Assembly (NCBI GenBank): GCA_001310375.1
Contig: BAXC01000036.1
Span: 1-42,075 of the forward strand
DNA from: Bacillus sp. JCM 19041
Lineage (GTDB): Bacteria > Bacillota > Bacilli > Bacillales > Bacillaceae_D
Reading direction: 5' to 3'
DNA: 42,075 nucleotides
Positions 17,235 to 27,178 of this stretch are shown here, in pieces. The notes beneath the pieces are model-generated. The model made no database searches and was not told the origin of the DNA. It saw only the letters and a list, made by a program, of their open reading frames with translations. Positions within the stretch are counted from its first letter, which is position 1; every line of letters starts with the position of its first letter. The position numbers were made by a program, and so were the translations under genes.

Positions 17235-18191
17235 TTGTTATCTTTTTTAGTCAGAAGAATTGGAATGATGTTTTTTATTCTCTTTCTTGTTAGCGTCATT
17301 GTTTTTGCAATTGTTAATGTATTGCCTGGTGACCCGGCTTTGCTCATTCTTGGTGATGAAGCAACGCCTGAAATGCTTGAATCGCTTAGAGATGATATGG
17401 GGTTAAACGATCCGATCTATATTCAATATTTTGATTGGTTAGTTGCTGCAGTACAAGGAGATTTTGGTACGTCTCTCCGCGATAGCACACCAGTGATGGA
17501 GGTTGTACTGTCAACGCTCCCAGTGACTCTACAATTAACCGTTATGTCATTTGCGATTGCCATTATTATTGCCATTCCAGCCGGCATCATTAGTGCAACC
17601 CGCAGAGGTACGGTTTGGGATTACACAAGTACGGTGTTCTCCATTTCTGGTGTCTCACTGCCACCGTTTTGGCTCGGTATTTTATTAATTTATTTGTTTT
17701 CCGTGACGCTTGGTTGGTTTCCACCGTCTGGGTACGTCTCTCCGTTTGATAACTTGGGGCAAAGTCTAATGCTAATGATTCTACCAGCAATTACGATTGG
17801 TATTAGGTTGTCTGCCGAACTGACGAGAATGCTTCGGTCAACGTTGCTTGAGGTACTTGAGTCTGATTATATTCGAACTGCCTATTCCAAAGGATTGCTT
17901 GAACGTCCTGTTGTATTTGGCCATGCGATGAAAAATGCGCTCATCCCGGTTATCACGATTAGTGGCTTGCAACTCGCTACCTTTTTAGGCGGAGCGGTTA
18001 TTACTGAAACGATTTTTGGCGTGCCAGGGCTTGGTCAGCTTGTTGTTAATTCAATTATGACGAGAGATTTTCCAGTTGTACAAGCATCAATTTTATTTAT
18101 GGCAGTAGCCGTTGTTTTAATTAATTTCCTCGTTGATATCTTGTATAGTGTTATTGATCCACGCATCAAGCTGTCAGGAGGTGCGAAGTAA
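17235..18191 (+). CDS. ABC transporter permease, DppB/OppB type
   Basis: A 318-residue permease, intact. The N-terminus LVRRIGMMFFILFLVSVIVFAIVNVLPGDP matches the OppB family opening helix and GDP motif. The EAA loop, RMLRSTLLEVLESDYIRTAYSKGL, contacts the ATPases. About six membrane helices are visible. TTG 17235 follows AGGGGGG. It is immediately followed by the second permease gene with no gap. Confidence 0.9.
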   Translation: MLSFLVRRIGMMFFILFLVSVIVFAIVNVLPGDPALLILGDEATPEMLESLRDDMGLNDPIYIQYFDWLVAAVQGDFGTSLRDSTPVMEVVLSTLPVTLQLTVMSFAIAIIIAIPAGIISATRRGTVWDYTSTVFSISGVSLPPFWLGILLIYLFSVTLGWFPPSGYVSPFDNLGQSLMLMILPAITIGIRLSAELTRMLRSTLLEVLESDYIRTAYSKGLLERPVVFGHAMKNALIPVITISGLQLATFLGGAVITETIFGVPGLGQLVVNSIMTRDFPVVQASILFMAVAVVLINFLVDILYSVIDPRIKLSGGAK

Positions 18192-19090
18192 ATGGCACAG
18201 ATTCAAACGGAAGCGAAAGCGCCAAAAATGTTTAAGAAAGAGAGTCACCCAAAAGTCAGAATGCTCAAAGAAATGCTAGGCGTTTTTTAGAAAATAAGTT
18301 AGCCATTGTTGGAGGGGTTTTTACGGTCCTCATTCTTTTTACCGCTCTGTTTGCACCAGTGATTGCGCCGTATGATCCAACAGTACAAAACTACGATCGG
18401 GTGCTTGAACCACCAAGCATGTCGCATTGGTTTGGTACAGACAATGTTGGGCGTGATCTCTTAAGTCGGGTTATTTATGGTACGCAAATTTCCATCCAAG
18501 CCGGCTTTATATCTGTTGGTATTGCGTTACTCATTGGCATTCCAATTGGTCTTTTATCTGGTTATTATCGCGGATTCTGGGATGAATATGTCATCATGCG
18601 TATAACAGACGCGTTCCTAGCATTCCCGACGCTTGTACTTGCACTTGCTCTAGCAGCAATTCTTGGAGCAGGGCTTGGAAATGTCATGCTTGCGATTGGT
18701 CTTGTTTTTACACCAAATATTATTCGGTTAATTCGTGCAGAAGTGTTGTCTCAACGTGAACTGGAATATGTGGAAGCAGCAAAGGCTTCAGGCATTCATG
18801 ATTTCCGGGTGTTGTTCTTTCATATCTTCCCAAATTCGCTAGGACCAATCCTTGTCCAATCAACGTTAATGATTGCTGCAGCAATCATTGCCGAAGCTTC
18901 ACTAAGCTACCTTGGACTTGGAACACCACCACCAACACCAAGCTGGGGAGCGATGTTATCAACTGGGCAAGGGTTCTTGCAACAGGCTCCATGGATTGCA
19001 CTTTTTCCAGGAATCTTTATTTTTCTAACGGTCATTTCAATTAACTTGTTTGGCGATGGGATTCGCGATGCAATGGATACAAAGAAATAG
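18192..19090 (+). CDS. ABC transporter permease, DppC/OppC type (frameshifted)
   Basis: The ATG directly follows the dppB-like stop. The cytoplasmic N-terminus (MAQIQTEAKAPKMFKKE) is separated from the first helix by a frame break near 18255. One A restores NAQRNARRFLENKLAIVGG, the family sequence before helix 1, giving 299 residues. WFGTDNVGRDLLSRVIYGTQIS and the EAA loop YVEAAKASGIHDFRVLFFHIFPN are diagnostic of OppC/DppC. SYLGLGTPPPTPSWGAML is the other conserved block. Confidence 0.88.
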
Positions 19091-19110
19091 AAATGAAGGA
19101 GGGGCTACAT

Positions 19111-20131
19111 GTGTCTGGATCATTGCTAGAAGTTGATGGATTAACGGTTTCCTTAAAAAGAAAAAAGGATTCGGTCACGATTGTTGACGGCATTTGTTTT
19201 AAAGTGGAAAAAGGAAAAACGGTCTGCATTGTTGGAGAATCGGGCTGTGGCAAAAGCTTGACTTCCCTTTCGATTATGGGCTTGTTACCTAAAAAACTTG
19301 GGATTTCAAAAGGAAATGTGATGTTTAAAGGCGATGACTTAACGAAGAAGTCGCTCAAACAATTAAGTGATGTTCGTGGTAACGATATGGCAATGATTTT
19401 TCAAGAGCCGATGACTTCATTAAATCCAGTTCATACTGTCGGACGTCAGATCGCTGAATCAGTCCGACTTCATAAGAAGATGAGTAAACAACAAGCGTTG
19501 AAACAAGCGGTTGCCATGTTAAAGCTTGTGGGCATCCCGTCGCCAGAGAAACGGATCCATTCCTATCCGCACGAGATGAGCGGGGGGATGCGCCAGCGGG
19601 TAATGATTGCGATGGCATTAAGTTGTGAGCCAGAGCTATTAATTGCCGATGAGCCAACAACCGCGCTTGATGTGACGATTCAAGCACAGATTCTTGATTT
19701 AATGGGCCAATTAAAAGAAGAGCTGAATATGGCGATGATTATGATTACCCACGATTTAAGTGTTGTGTCCGAAGTAGCCGATGATGTCATTGTTATGTAT
19801 GCTGGTCAAATCGTTGAATATGCGTCAAACGATCAATTGTTTGAAAAGCCACTTCATCCATACACACAAGGGCTTTTAAATTGTATTCCGAAGTTGGAAG
19901 ATGAGGGCAAAGACAAGCTTGATATTATTATCGGATCGGTGCCTAGCCTGAACAAATGCCAAAAGGTTGCCGTTTTATGGAACGATGTCCATTCGCACAA
20001 AAGCTATGCCAAGAGGCAGATCCAGGCTTGTGCAAGCAGAGAACGGTCACCAGGTGAGTTGCTGGAAATACACAAACAAGTGGATTCCAGAGAGGGAGGG
20101 AGAATATGCAAGCGCAGCATACAGCGGATAA
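19111..20131 (+). CDS. ABC transporter ATP-binding protein, DppD/OppD type (frameshifted)
   Basis: Walker A is GESGCGKS, the Q-loop is [10 protein letters not shown], the signature is [12 protein letters not shown], Walker B is [12 protein letters not shown] and the H-loop is ITHDLS. The C-terminal oligopeptide extension carries a cysteine-containing motif. The frame breaks near 19957 and 20040; one base at each restores [18 protein letters not shown] and [13 protein letters not shown], giving 340 residues. Start GTG 19111 is chosen because AAGGAGGGG lies 6 bases upstream; the earlier ATG 19093 overlaps that site. The end overlaps the next ATPase gene by 26 bases. Confidence 0.88.
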
Positions 20132-21095
20132 ACAAGTGTACTTACTTGAAGTGGAAGAGCTTGAAAAACATTTTCCTGCAGGTAAGAAAAATTTATTTAC
20201 GAGGGAGCAACAAGTTGTCAAGGCGGTTGACGGCGTGACGTTTGCGCTTAAAAAAGGAGAGACGCTTGGTATTGTTGGGAATCGGGTTGTGGAAATCAAC
20301 GATGGGCCGGGCCATTCTCCGCCTCCACGAACCAACGAATGGACGAATTTCGTTTAATGGCAACGACATTCAAACACTCCCAAAAAAGGATTTAAAAGTG
20401 TATCGTAGAAATATGCAAATGATCTTCCAAGATCCATACGGTTCATTAAATAAACGAATGACTGTAGGTTCAATGTTGTCTGAAATTGTGAACACACATC
20501 AAATTGTTCCAAAGAAGCAAGTGAATGCGTACGTCCATCAGTTGCTTGAACAAGTAGGGCTTGGGGCGCACCATTACCACCGTTTTCCACACGAATTTTC
20601 CGGTGGGCAACGTCAACGGGTCGGAATTGCGAGGGCACTCAGTGTAAACCCAAGTCTGATTGTTTGTGATGAAGCAGTTTCGGCATTGGATGTTTCTGTC
20701 CAGTCAAGAATCTTAAATTTACTGCAAGAATTAAAAGAAACAAGACAATTAACGTATTTGTTTATCTCCCATGATCTAAGTGTAGTTAAGCATATTAGCG
20801 ACCGTGTTGCTGTTATGTATTTAGGCAAAATTGTGGAAATTACGGATAAAAAGCAACTCTATGACGCACCAGCCATCCGTATACCCAAGCGCTGTTATCG
20901 GCAATACCATCAACAAATAAACAAAAAAAACGGGAACGAATCATTTTAAAAGGTGAAGTGCCAAGTCCGATGAATATTCCAAGCGGTTGCCGGTTCCGCA
21001 CGCGATGTCCAATCGCAACGGATGCGTGTAAAGAACAACCACCAGAACTCAGAGATATTGGCAGCAGTCATTATGTTGCTTGTCATTATGCATGA
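20106..21095 (+). CDS. ABC transporter ATP-binding protein, DppF/OppF type (frameshifted)
   Basis: Second ATPase of the importer. After [22 protein letters not shown], two lost bases fall inside the Walker A codons near 20280 and 20296. Adding one G and one A gives [15 protein letters not shown]. The remaining motifs are intact: [13 protein letters not shown] (Q-loop), [15 protein letters not shown] (signature), [13 protein letters not shown] (Walker B) and ISHDLSVV. A third lost C near 20876 restores [13 protein letters not shown], and the tail ends [16 protein letters not shown] and HYVACHYA at 21095. Length is then exactly 330 residues. Start ATG 20106 follows GAGGGAGGG. Confidence 0.87.
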
Positions 21096-21143
21096 GTCTT
21101 TCTAATAAAATGAGGGTAATGACTACGTACTCTGTACAATTAT

Positions 21144-21189
21144 AAAAGCGGTCTTTTCTCGGTATTCAATCGGGGAAAGACCGCTTTTT
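21144..21189 (+). terminator. intrinsic terminator of the importer operon
   Basis: AAAAGCGGTCTTT pairs with AAAGACCGCTTTT around an A/T loop, with a T-tail on the plus strand. Confidence 0.88.
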
Positions 21190-21297
21190 CTGGATTAAAT
21201 AGGCTGCCTGCGCATTCAAATGAAGTACTGTCGAGGGACGCATCACTTGAGTACGATTACTAATAAGAAAGGGAATGCTGTTTGAATTTAGTTCCAT
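21166..21297 (-). CDS. possible 43-residue peptide, unrecognised
   Basis: ATG at 21297 follows AGGAG with good spacing, 40 bases downstream of the ABC ATPase stop on the same strand. The product (MELNSNSIPFLISNRTQVMR, then PSTVLHLNAQAAYLIQKKRS) has no membrane helix and no family I know. Its last codons lie within the importer operon's terminator hairpin, an odd place for a gene end. It may be the last cistron of the ABC operon or a chance frame. Confidence 0.3.
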   Translation of the reverse strand: MELNSNSIPFLISNRTQVMRPSTVLHLNAQAAYLIQKKRSFPD

Positions 21298-21336
21298 CGT
21301 TTACTCCTCATATTGAATCGTAAAGCTTTAGCTTTC

Positions 21337-22231
21337 TCATTCCTCCATTAAGAAAATATCTTCAAGTGTAAGCTGCTCATGTTCAACTTTATAAATAAGT
21401 GCACCTTGATATAGGAGATTTTCTAATAACGAAGAAATGGCCGCTTTGTTTTCTACTTCCACTGTTAACCGTTTCTTGTCGGATGAAATGTTATTTAGTT
21501 GCTTGATTCCTTTAATATTAGAAGGAAACTCGCCGTTGATCTGGACAGTAAAAGAAGAGCTATATTGATCACGAAGCTCATCCATAGAACCGATAGATGT
21601 TATCGTCCCTTGTTTTAATATCCCAATGCGATCACTAATCTGCTCAAGTTCATTTAGATTATGGGATGTCATGAATACGGTTGTTCCATTTTGGTTTAAT
21701 GTTTTGATTTGTTTGCGCATGTCAATAGCCGATTCTGGATCGAGACCAGAAGTAGGCTCGTCGAGGATAACTAACTCTGGATCGGTTACAATCGCCTGAG
21801 CAAATCCAAGCTTCTTTTTCATACCAAACGAATACGTTTTAACTTTCTTATGAATAGAAGTAGCTAAACCACACTCGATCAATATGGATTCGATTTGTTT
21901 ACGCGTTTTATGAACACCGCTTATTTTGGCGAAATAGCGTAAATGTTGAAAGCCAGTCATATGCCGGTAAAACTGATCAATATCCGGAAAAACACCAATC
22001 TTTTTTTTTCGTTTGATCCAGTTCATAGATGGGGTGTTCTAACACTTGAATTTGCCCGCTAGTCTTATGGATGATGCCGGTTAGCATATGAATAAGTGTG
22101 CTTTTTCCAGCCCCGTTCCTCCCTAAGAATCCAAATACTTCTCCCTTTTTTACAGAAAAAGATACGTTCTCTAAGATTGTATTTTTACCATATATCTTTT
22201 GTATGTTTACTAGTTCAAGTACATTTTCCAT
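21337..22231 (-). CDS. ABC transporter ATP-binding protein, BcrA/YxlF type (frameshifted)
   Basis: About 298 residues. Walker A is [10 protein letters not shown], the signature is [15 protein letters not shown] and Walker B is [15 protein letters not shown]. The H-loop is TSHNLNE. The C-terminal domain of about 80 residues is typical of the bacitracin/lantibiotic-resistance and drug-export ATPases. The frame breaks in a run of nine A near 22005; eight A gives [19 protein letters not shown]. Start ATG 22231 follows AAAGGGG and lies 2 bases after the permease stop. The operon order on the minus strand is small membrane protein, permease, ATPase. Confidence 0.87.
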
Positions 22232-22233
22232 GA

Positions 22234-22907
22234 TTAGTAATCCCCTTTGTCGAAAGTATGAGTAGCGGCATAAACAAAACAAATTCCAAGCAAATACGGG
22301 ATCAATAATTGCCAGTGGAACTCATTTAAATACTGATAAGGTAGGGCATATTTGATGTAACCAAAAACCGATTTCGTCAGTTCTGCCAAATACCAATAGC
22401 GGGAATAAGTATGCCGAGGGCTAGAGAAATAATCATTGTTGTTGTTTTTCTACGAATGAGAACCGTAAGTAATGAACAAATTCCAATAGCATAAGTCACA
22501 ACTGCATACATTTGAATAAGTCCTTGCCAATCAAACATAGAAGACCAAAAAGCGCTAATTCCATAGGTAGCAACAAGACAGATTAGCCAAAAAAGATGGA
22601 TAGCAATCACTTTACCAAGGATAATTTGCTTGCGGGGGAGCTTAACAATTAACAATCGAATCGTACCGCTCTCCATTTCCCCATTTAAATAGTCATGAGA
22701 AAGAAGCAATACAAATAGGAAACCAAAGAAGAATACAAGAATCAGTGTTGAAGCCGAATAACCAAGTGCATCTACTTCTAGTTCACTGCCAAAGTCAGAA
22801 AGCAAAGAACCGATAAAATAAGATGATCCAATAAAAAGGATTAGAACAACGATTGCTTTGATGCTTTTCATCATTTGAAAAAACTCATTTTGTATGATTG
22901 CGATCAT
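22234..22907 (-). CDS. ABC-2 type transporter permease (frameshifted)
   Basis: A hydrophobic protein of about 224 residues with six likely helices. It opens [21 protein letters not shown], the N-terminus of ABC-2 permeases. The conserved cytoplasmic stretch [30 protein letters not shown] links ATPase and membrane. The frame breaks near 22380; one added base continues into [18 protein letters not shown] and a last helix, ending at 22234. The start overlaps the upstream small gene by 23 bases. It partners the adjacent ATPase as a probable exporter. Confidence 0.82.
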
Positions 22908-23070
22908 AATTGAACCTCTTTCTATATAAAGTGATTATTCCTTCAACTGCAATTAAGCTAATACAAATGAAAAGCAAGTATGGGTGCCATTGTCCGGGTA
23001 CAAGCCAATTAAATCGAGCGCAAATAAGCATAATCGCACATAGAATAAATAGAATAGACAAGCCTTTCAT
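22885..23070 (-). CDS. small two-helix membrane protein of the ABC operon
   Basis: A 61-residue protein with two hydrophobic segments (about 4-18 and 30-48) and a basic C-terminus. ATG 23070 follows AGGAGGGG, a very strong site, and the end overlaps the permease start, so it is a real first cistron. Small membrane proteins of this kind often accompany bacitracin- or lantibiotic-type ABC exporters as accessory subunits, but no family was recognised. Confidence 0.68.
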   Translation of the reverse strand: MKGLSILFILCAIMLICARFNWLVPGQWHPYLLFICISLIAVEGIITLYRKRFNYDRNHTK

Positions 23071-23130
23071 TAAATCCCCTCCTACATAATTAAGTTTGGC
23101 AGATGATCGTTACTTAGTATGCAAAAGCAG

Positions 23131-23151
23131 CTCACGTTTTCCTCACGTTTT
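23131..23151. promoter_or_regulatory. direct repeat, candidate response-regulator binding site
   Basis: CTCACGTTTT occurs twice with an 11-bp period (23131-23140 and 23142-23151), between the divergent ABC operon and response-regulator gene. One-turn direct repeats are the usual OmpR/PhoB-class binding pattern. Binding is inferred. Confidence 0.45.
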
Positions 23152-23227
23152 TGCATGGCTGTTGATCTTCTCGTTATCTTTTGGTGGTACAATTGTTGCT
23201 ATGGATAAGGAGAAAGGGAGGGTGAAG

Positions 23228-23940
23228 ATGCAGACGAAAATGAACCTCTTGCTCGTTGAAGACGATGAAGCGATAGTCACGATGCTTCGGACAGTCTTAA
23301 AAAAAGAAGGGTTTACGTCGTTAGACCGTGCAGCTACTAAAAAAGAAGCACTGCGTTTATGCGACACGAATGCGTATGATTTTATGTTGTTGGACGTCAC
23401 ACTACCAGATGGCAGTGGACTTGATCTTTGTAAAGAAATAAGAGCGAAAACAAATGCGGTTATTTTGTTTGTTAGTGCGAGAGATTCTGACTTTGATAAG
23501 CTTACTGGCTTTGCATTAGGAGCAGATGATTATATAACAAAGCCCTTTAATCCGCTTGAAATTGTGGCGCGGATTAAATCGAGAATCTATCGGGTTGGCC
23601 ATGAACAAACTAGCAAAGTTCATCCGGCATTTGTTTACCATGATTTCACTGTTGATCCTCGGAGCGGCACTCTAGTTGTAAGAGGGGAAGAGGTTACCTG
23701 CCCAGCTCAAGTGTTCCAACTCTTGCTTCATTTTTGCAATCATCCAAATCAAGTGTTCAATAAAGAACAATTATACGACCAAGCATGGAATGGGCATTAT
23801 TATGGCGATGATCATACGGTAACGGTTCATATCCGTAGGTTGCGGGAAAAGATCGAGCTGATCCAAGTAATCCACGTTATATTTTGACCGTTCGCGGTCT
23901 TGGTTATAAATTTATCGCTAATAAGGACCGCGAGCAATGA
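23228..23940 (+). CDS. OmpR/PhoB-family response regulator (frameshifted at 3' end)
   Basis: The receiver domain (residues 6-120) has the acidic pair EDD, phospho-acceptor Asp56 in [11 protein letters not shown], and the switch Lys in ITKPFNP. The C-terminal winged helix (about 135-237) has [14 protein letters not shown] and [17 protein letters not shown]. One C near 23867 restores [19 protein letters not shown], the family end, giving 237 residues. Start ATG 23228 follows AAAGGGAGG; the upstream in-frame codons from 23096 encode a hydrophobic stretch that does not belong to this family. The stop overlaps the kinase ATG. Confidence 0.9.
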
Positions 23941-25621
23941 AGCATTTTCGATGGCGGCTACGGTTGAAGTTCATTAGCCAATACAGTGTTATGCTTTTTA
24001 TAGTAACTCTATTAGTTTGTGTTGGTTTTCTGTTTCTAGGTTTCTATTTAGAGGAGTCTGACATACGCACCGATTTTCAGCGCGAAGGTTTGCGTTCATT
24101 AGGAGAGGGTGTGTATATGCCATTAATTGATGAAGATCCAGAATTAACGCATGAAATTAAAAATGAAACAGAAGATCGAAATGGATGGATTCAATTAATT
24201 AATGAACAAGGTACCGTAATAGACAGCTATCAAAGTGATGAAATCGATGAGGAATTAAAATCAACTTATACACTGCAAGAGTTGACCGCTTATCAAGAAG
24301 GGGAGAACGCACCTCCTTATGAGTTATCTACATACTTAATCACGTATAAAGACGGACCGTCTTATTACTTGCTCTACGGTGAGCACTCACAGACGGCCCC
24401 CCTAATGGAACTTGTGCTAGCTAACGGACTTAATTCAGATCTTAAAAAGACATTTGAGAGCGTAGATGCTTGGGCTTACGTGTTTGAAGGAAGAGAAGTA
24501 GTAGGGAGTTTAAATGCACCAAGTAAAGAAACACCAACTCTCGGAACAGTCGTTGAGCACGTCCGTTATCCTGATCGATTTGGCGCAAATGTTCAAGTTG
24601 ATGAAGGTGAAGATGGTCTTACGTATGTTGTTTATACCCCGACACAAAGAGAAGTGGGGATGGACGAATTTCAACAACGGGTATGGATAGCCTTTGTAGG
24701 GTTAATCTCTATAGTCGCCGTTGCACTCATTTTTGCGTCATTTTGGTTTAGCCGAACGTTTGCAAAACCGGTTCAAACAATTGTCAATTCGCTTGATCAA
24801 TTGAGTAAGGGTAAATACGAGACAGTACACGCCGATAAAATGGGTTTAAAAAAGAATGGGAAATATCGGAAGCCTTACAAATTATATCGAGAGTTAAATG
24901 ATTCGTTGCTCCTTTTATCGATGCGTTTAAATGAGGCTGAAGAAAAACGAAGGAACTTGAAGCGAGCAGGAAGATTGCTTATGGGTGTTTCACATGACAT
25001 GAAAACACCACTGTCAACAATTCAAGGGTACGCCTTTCTGCTTGCTGATTCATCTTACATATGGACAAATGCTGAATTGCATGATATCGGTTCAGCGTTA
25101 AAAGAACGTTCAGAGTTTATGTCGGCGTTAATTGATGATCTTAGTTTAACTTACCGACTTGATAATGGATCGTTGCCAATTACAAAAGAGAAAGTACAGG
25201 TAGGAACGGAATTGAAATCAATTGCAAGATTGATGGGCCAACAAATGAATGGAGGTTCCATTTCAATTGATTGTACAGAGCAATTGTGGTTAAACGCTGA
25301 TCCAAGATGGTTTAAACGAATTCTAGAAAATCTGATTAAGAATGCATTTGTTCATAATGGACCTGGTACAAATGTAGGGATACGAGCGGACATGAAAGAG
25401 CAGTTGTTATCAATTGTCATTGAAGATGATGGTAACGGAATGGATGAGGAGACAAAGCATCACTTGTTTGACCGTTATTATCAGGCTCCACTGAAACACC
25501 CGGCAGTGGACTTGGGTTAACGATTACACGACAATTAGTCGAACATCATGGTGGGACAATTTCGATTGAAAGCAAAGAAAGAGAAGGTACGACGGTAACT
25601 TTGCTGATGCCAGCTGATTAA
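23937..25621 (+). CDS. sensor histidine kinase (frameshifted at 3' end)
   Basis: About 561 residues. Membrane helices lie at about 15-38 and 247-268, bracketing a roughly 210-residue extracytoplasmic sensor domain of unknown type. HAMP follows, then HisKA with His353 in [18 protein letters not shown], then HATPase_c with [10 protein letters not shown] (N-box) and [11 protein letters not shown] (G1). One G near 25488 restores [20 protein letters not shown] (F/G2 boxes) through VTLLMPAD, ending at 25621. It pairs with the preceding response regulator. The divergent ABC exporter operon is a plausible target, by analogy with Bce-like detoxification modules. Confidence 0.9.
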
Positions 25622-25655
25622 ATAAGAATAACGATGCGATCACAAATGAACAAAG

Positions 25656-25685
25656 AAAGAGGGCAACTCCAGTTGCCCTCTTTCT
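25656..25685. terminator. bidirectional intrinsic terminator
   Basis: AAAGAGGGCAACT, loop CC, AGTTGCCCTCTTT: a perfect 13-bp stem that serves the kinase and, in reverse, the lipoprotein gene. Confidence 0.9.
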
Positions 25686-25694
25686 GTTATCTAT

Positions 25695-26612
25695 TTATTC
25701 TTCGCCTTGGCTTTCATCTTCTTCTAAGTCAAGGTCGCCAAGTAATTCATCCCCAAAGTCACTTGCGTCAATTGCATTATCTAGTGCTTCTTGAGGAATT
25801 TCAATTTCTTCAATTTCGTTAAATGATGAGTAAGTTCCTTCTGCGTTCCCAGTCATGTTAATTGTTGTGCCCTCTTCTTCCATGATAACGTCATAGCTCA
25901 TTTCCATTTTTTTTTGATAGAACGTTTCTTTATTGACATAAATGGTGTAAGTCATATTCTCAAGTTCGAATAGCTCCATTGTTTCTGCTAGTTCTTCTTT
26001 AGAAAGACCCATATCCTCTTGGCCCATCTCCATAAAAGATAGAACAAGCTCATTTAATTCTTCATTTGCTCCTTCAACATGGAGAACGTAGAAATCATCG
26101 TCTTCTTTAAGTGTGATATGTTCCGAGAGGTCTTGCATCATTGCCAGCTGTTCTTGTGTATCTAACTGCATTTCTTCAGCTGCTGAAAGGTCATCGCTCA
26201 TGTCAATCATAAACCATTCTGTTCCGAGTGGGTTTTGCATGTAGAATATGCCATCCACTATGTACTGGCTTGTTAAAAAGTCCATCCCCATTTCTGGTGA
26301 AGACACCGTTGTGTTCATTGAAAGTGCTAATGGCTCTTGAATGGCATCTGCTTGAATGGCAAGACCCATTTCCATCTGTTCCCCATCAGCATCAATAATA
26401 TAATCCATTGTTAGGTCCATTTGAAGACTGTTCACTTCTTCCATTGCTTCCGTCGTTTTTGCTAGGACATCTGCTGCAGTTATTGCTTCTTCCTGTTCTC
26501 CTGCACCCGTTTCTGCGTCAGTATTTGCATCTTCCGTGTTGTTATCGCTTCCACACGCAACCAACATAAGTGTAGTAAAAGGAATAAGCATAAATCCAGT
26601 CATCTTTTTCAT
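25695..26612 (-). CDS. secreted lipoprotein, DUF6612/LppX-like
   Basis: About 305 residues from ATG 26612 (ribosome site AGGGGAG). The signal peptide ends LMLVAC with lipid-anchor Cys20, then an acidic Asn/Asp/Glu linker to about residue 45. The body alternates strands and short helices with repeated Met-Glu-rich segments (MEEVNSLQMDLTMDY, GNAEGTYSSFNEIEEIEIP), as in the LolA/LppX-like lipoproteins annotated DUF6612. The charge is strongly acidic, common in alkaliphile surface proteins. The ligand is unknown. The frame is intact. Confidence 0.75.
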   Translation of the reverse strand: MKKMTGFMLIPFTTLMLVACGSDNNTEDANTDAETGAGEQEEAITAADVLAKTTEAMEEVNSLQMDLTMDYIIDADGEQMEMGLAIQADAIQEPLALSMNTTVSSPEMGMDFLTSQYIVDGIFYMQNPLGTEWFMIDMSDDLSAAEEMQLDTQEQLAMMQDLSEHITLKEDDDFYVLHVEGANEELNELVLSFMEMGQEDMGLSKEELAETMELFELENMTYTIYVNKETFYQKKMEMSYDVIMEEEGTTINMTGNAEGTYSSFNEIEEIEIPQEALDNAIDASDFGDELLGDLDLEEDESQGEE

Positions 26613-26816
26613 AAAAATCTCTCCCCTGATGTTCATTTTGGTGTGATTGTAAATCGTACCAATAATTCCATTAACCACTATAATTCAGAAAAGCTCCAAC
26701 AATCAACCCCTGTTTTAAACAGATTTTTCCTTTAATTAAATATAAAAAGAGTGAAAATCCCGCCGCAAGCGCGTTTAAGCTTGTTTAAATGAATAGAAAA
26801 AAAGTGGAAATATTGT

Positions 26817-26845
26817 TTGACAACCAATTCATTGCAGCGTATAGT
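26817..26845 (+). promoter_or_regulatory. sigma-A promoter of the mph leader
   Basis: TTGACA (26817-26822), a 17-bp spacer and TATAGT (26840-26845), about 34 bp before the leader-peptide ATG. A strong promoter, as expected for a transcript controlled by attenuation. Confidence 0.8.
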
Positions 26846-26878
26846 AAGAACTAATTTTAAACAGGAGGCTTTATAAAA

Positions 26879-26923
26879 ATGATTGATTCAGTCAGATTAC
26901 GTTTATCCTATATGAACAACTAA
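26879..26923 (+). CDS. macrolide-sensing leader peptide (Arg-Leu-Arg motif) upstream of mph
   Basis: ATG 26879 follows AGGAGG and encodes the 14-residue peptide MIDSVRLRLSYMNN, then TAA. Residues 6-8 are Arg-Leu-Arg, the (+)X(+) motif known to stall ribosomes carrying macrolides. The ErmD leader (MTHSMRLRFPTLNQ) is also 14 residues, with Ser4 and Arg-Leu-Arg at 6-8, and the MefA leader is MTASMRLR. The match in length, position and residues is much better than chance. It is followed by hairpins and a U-tailed terminator, then a macrolide phosphotransferase. I infer drug-dependent stalling that permits expression of mph. Confidence 0.8.
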   Translation: MIDSVRLRLSYMNN

Positions 26924-27016
26924 TTTCATATGTTCAAGGGCTCTGTTCTTATGCAGAGTAAACGGAATCAGTCTGTCCATTTTTATATTTCTTCTACGGT
27001 CTAAACAGGTGGAGAG

Positions 27017-27040
27017 AGGCGGATGAATCTGCCTTTTTTT
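27017..27040 (+). terminator. intrinsic terminator inside the mph leader
   Basis: AGGCGGA, loop TGAA, TCTGCCT then seven T, with one G-U pair. It lies before the coding region, so it would cut transcription unless antitermination occurs. Confidence 0.8.
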
Positions 27041-27047
27041 CTATATT

Positions 27048-27068
27048 CGGAGACACCGAGGTTTTTTT
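27048..27068 (+). terminator. second weak terminator in the mph leader
   Basis: TCGG-AGACA-CCGA, a 4-bp stem, followed by GG and seven T. Alternatively GACAC (27052-27056) can pair with GTGTC (27069-27073). Confidence 0.4.
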
Positions 27069-27106
27069 GTGTCCCTTAATAGAATGGAAGACAACCGTTT
27101 ACGCTT

Positions 27107-27133
27107 AAGCTACAGGCAGAAAACCTGTAGCTT
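27107..27133 (+). repeat. 10-bp inverted repeat before mph
   Basis: AAGCTACAGG and CCTGTAGCTT around a 7-base loop, 29 bases upstream of the mph ribosome site. The tail (ATTTGTGT) is only moderately T-rich, so it may be a late terminator or an mRNA-stability stem. Confidence 0.6.
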
Positions 27134-27178
27134 ATTTGTGTAGGAAAATGCCTGTCAAAAACGAGGAGGCGAAACCAA

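Larger units (their letters stand above)
26891..27134 (+). promoter_or_regulatory. attenuator RNA between leader peptide and mph
   Basis: The Arg-Leu-Arg codons (26895-26905) can pair with 26959-26969 at 10 of 11 positions. Bases 26913-26918 (TGAACA) pair with 26931-26936, and CTCTG 26941-26945 pairs with CAGAG 26954-26958. A ribosome stalled on Arg-Leu-Arg would block the first pairing and free its partner. Downstream lie an intrinsic terminator (27017-27040), a second short stem with T-run (27048-27068) and a perfect 10-bp hairpin (27107-27133). The exact choice of alternative folds is not resolved. Confidence 0.65.

Noticed and set aside
23096..23227. Upstream extension of the response regulator from ATG 23096
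   Set aside because: The extension would add a hydrophobic segment before the receiver, and it covers the promoter and direct repeats; AAAGGGAGG precedes ATG 23228.
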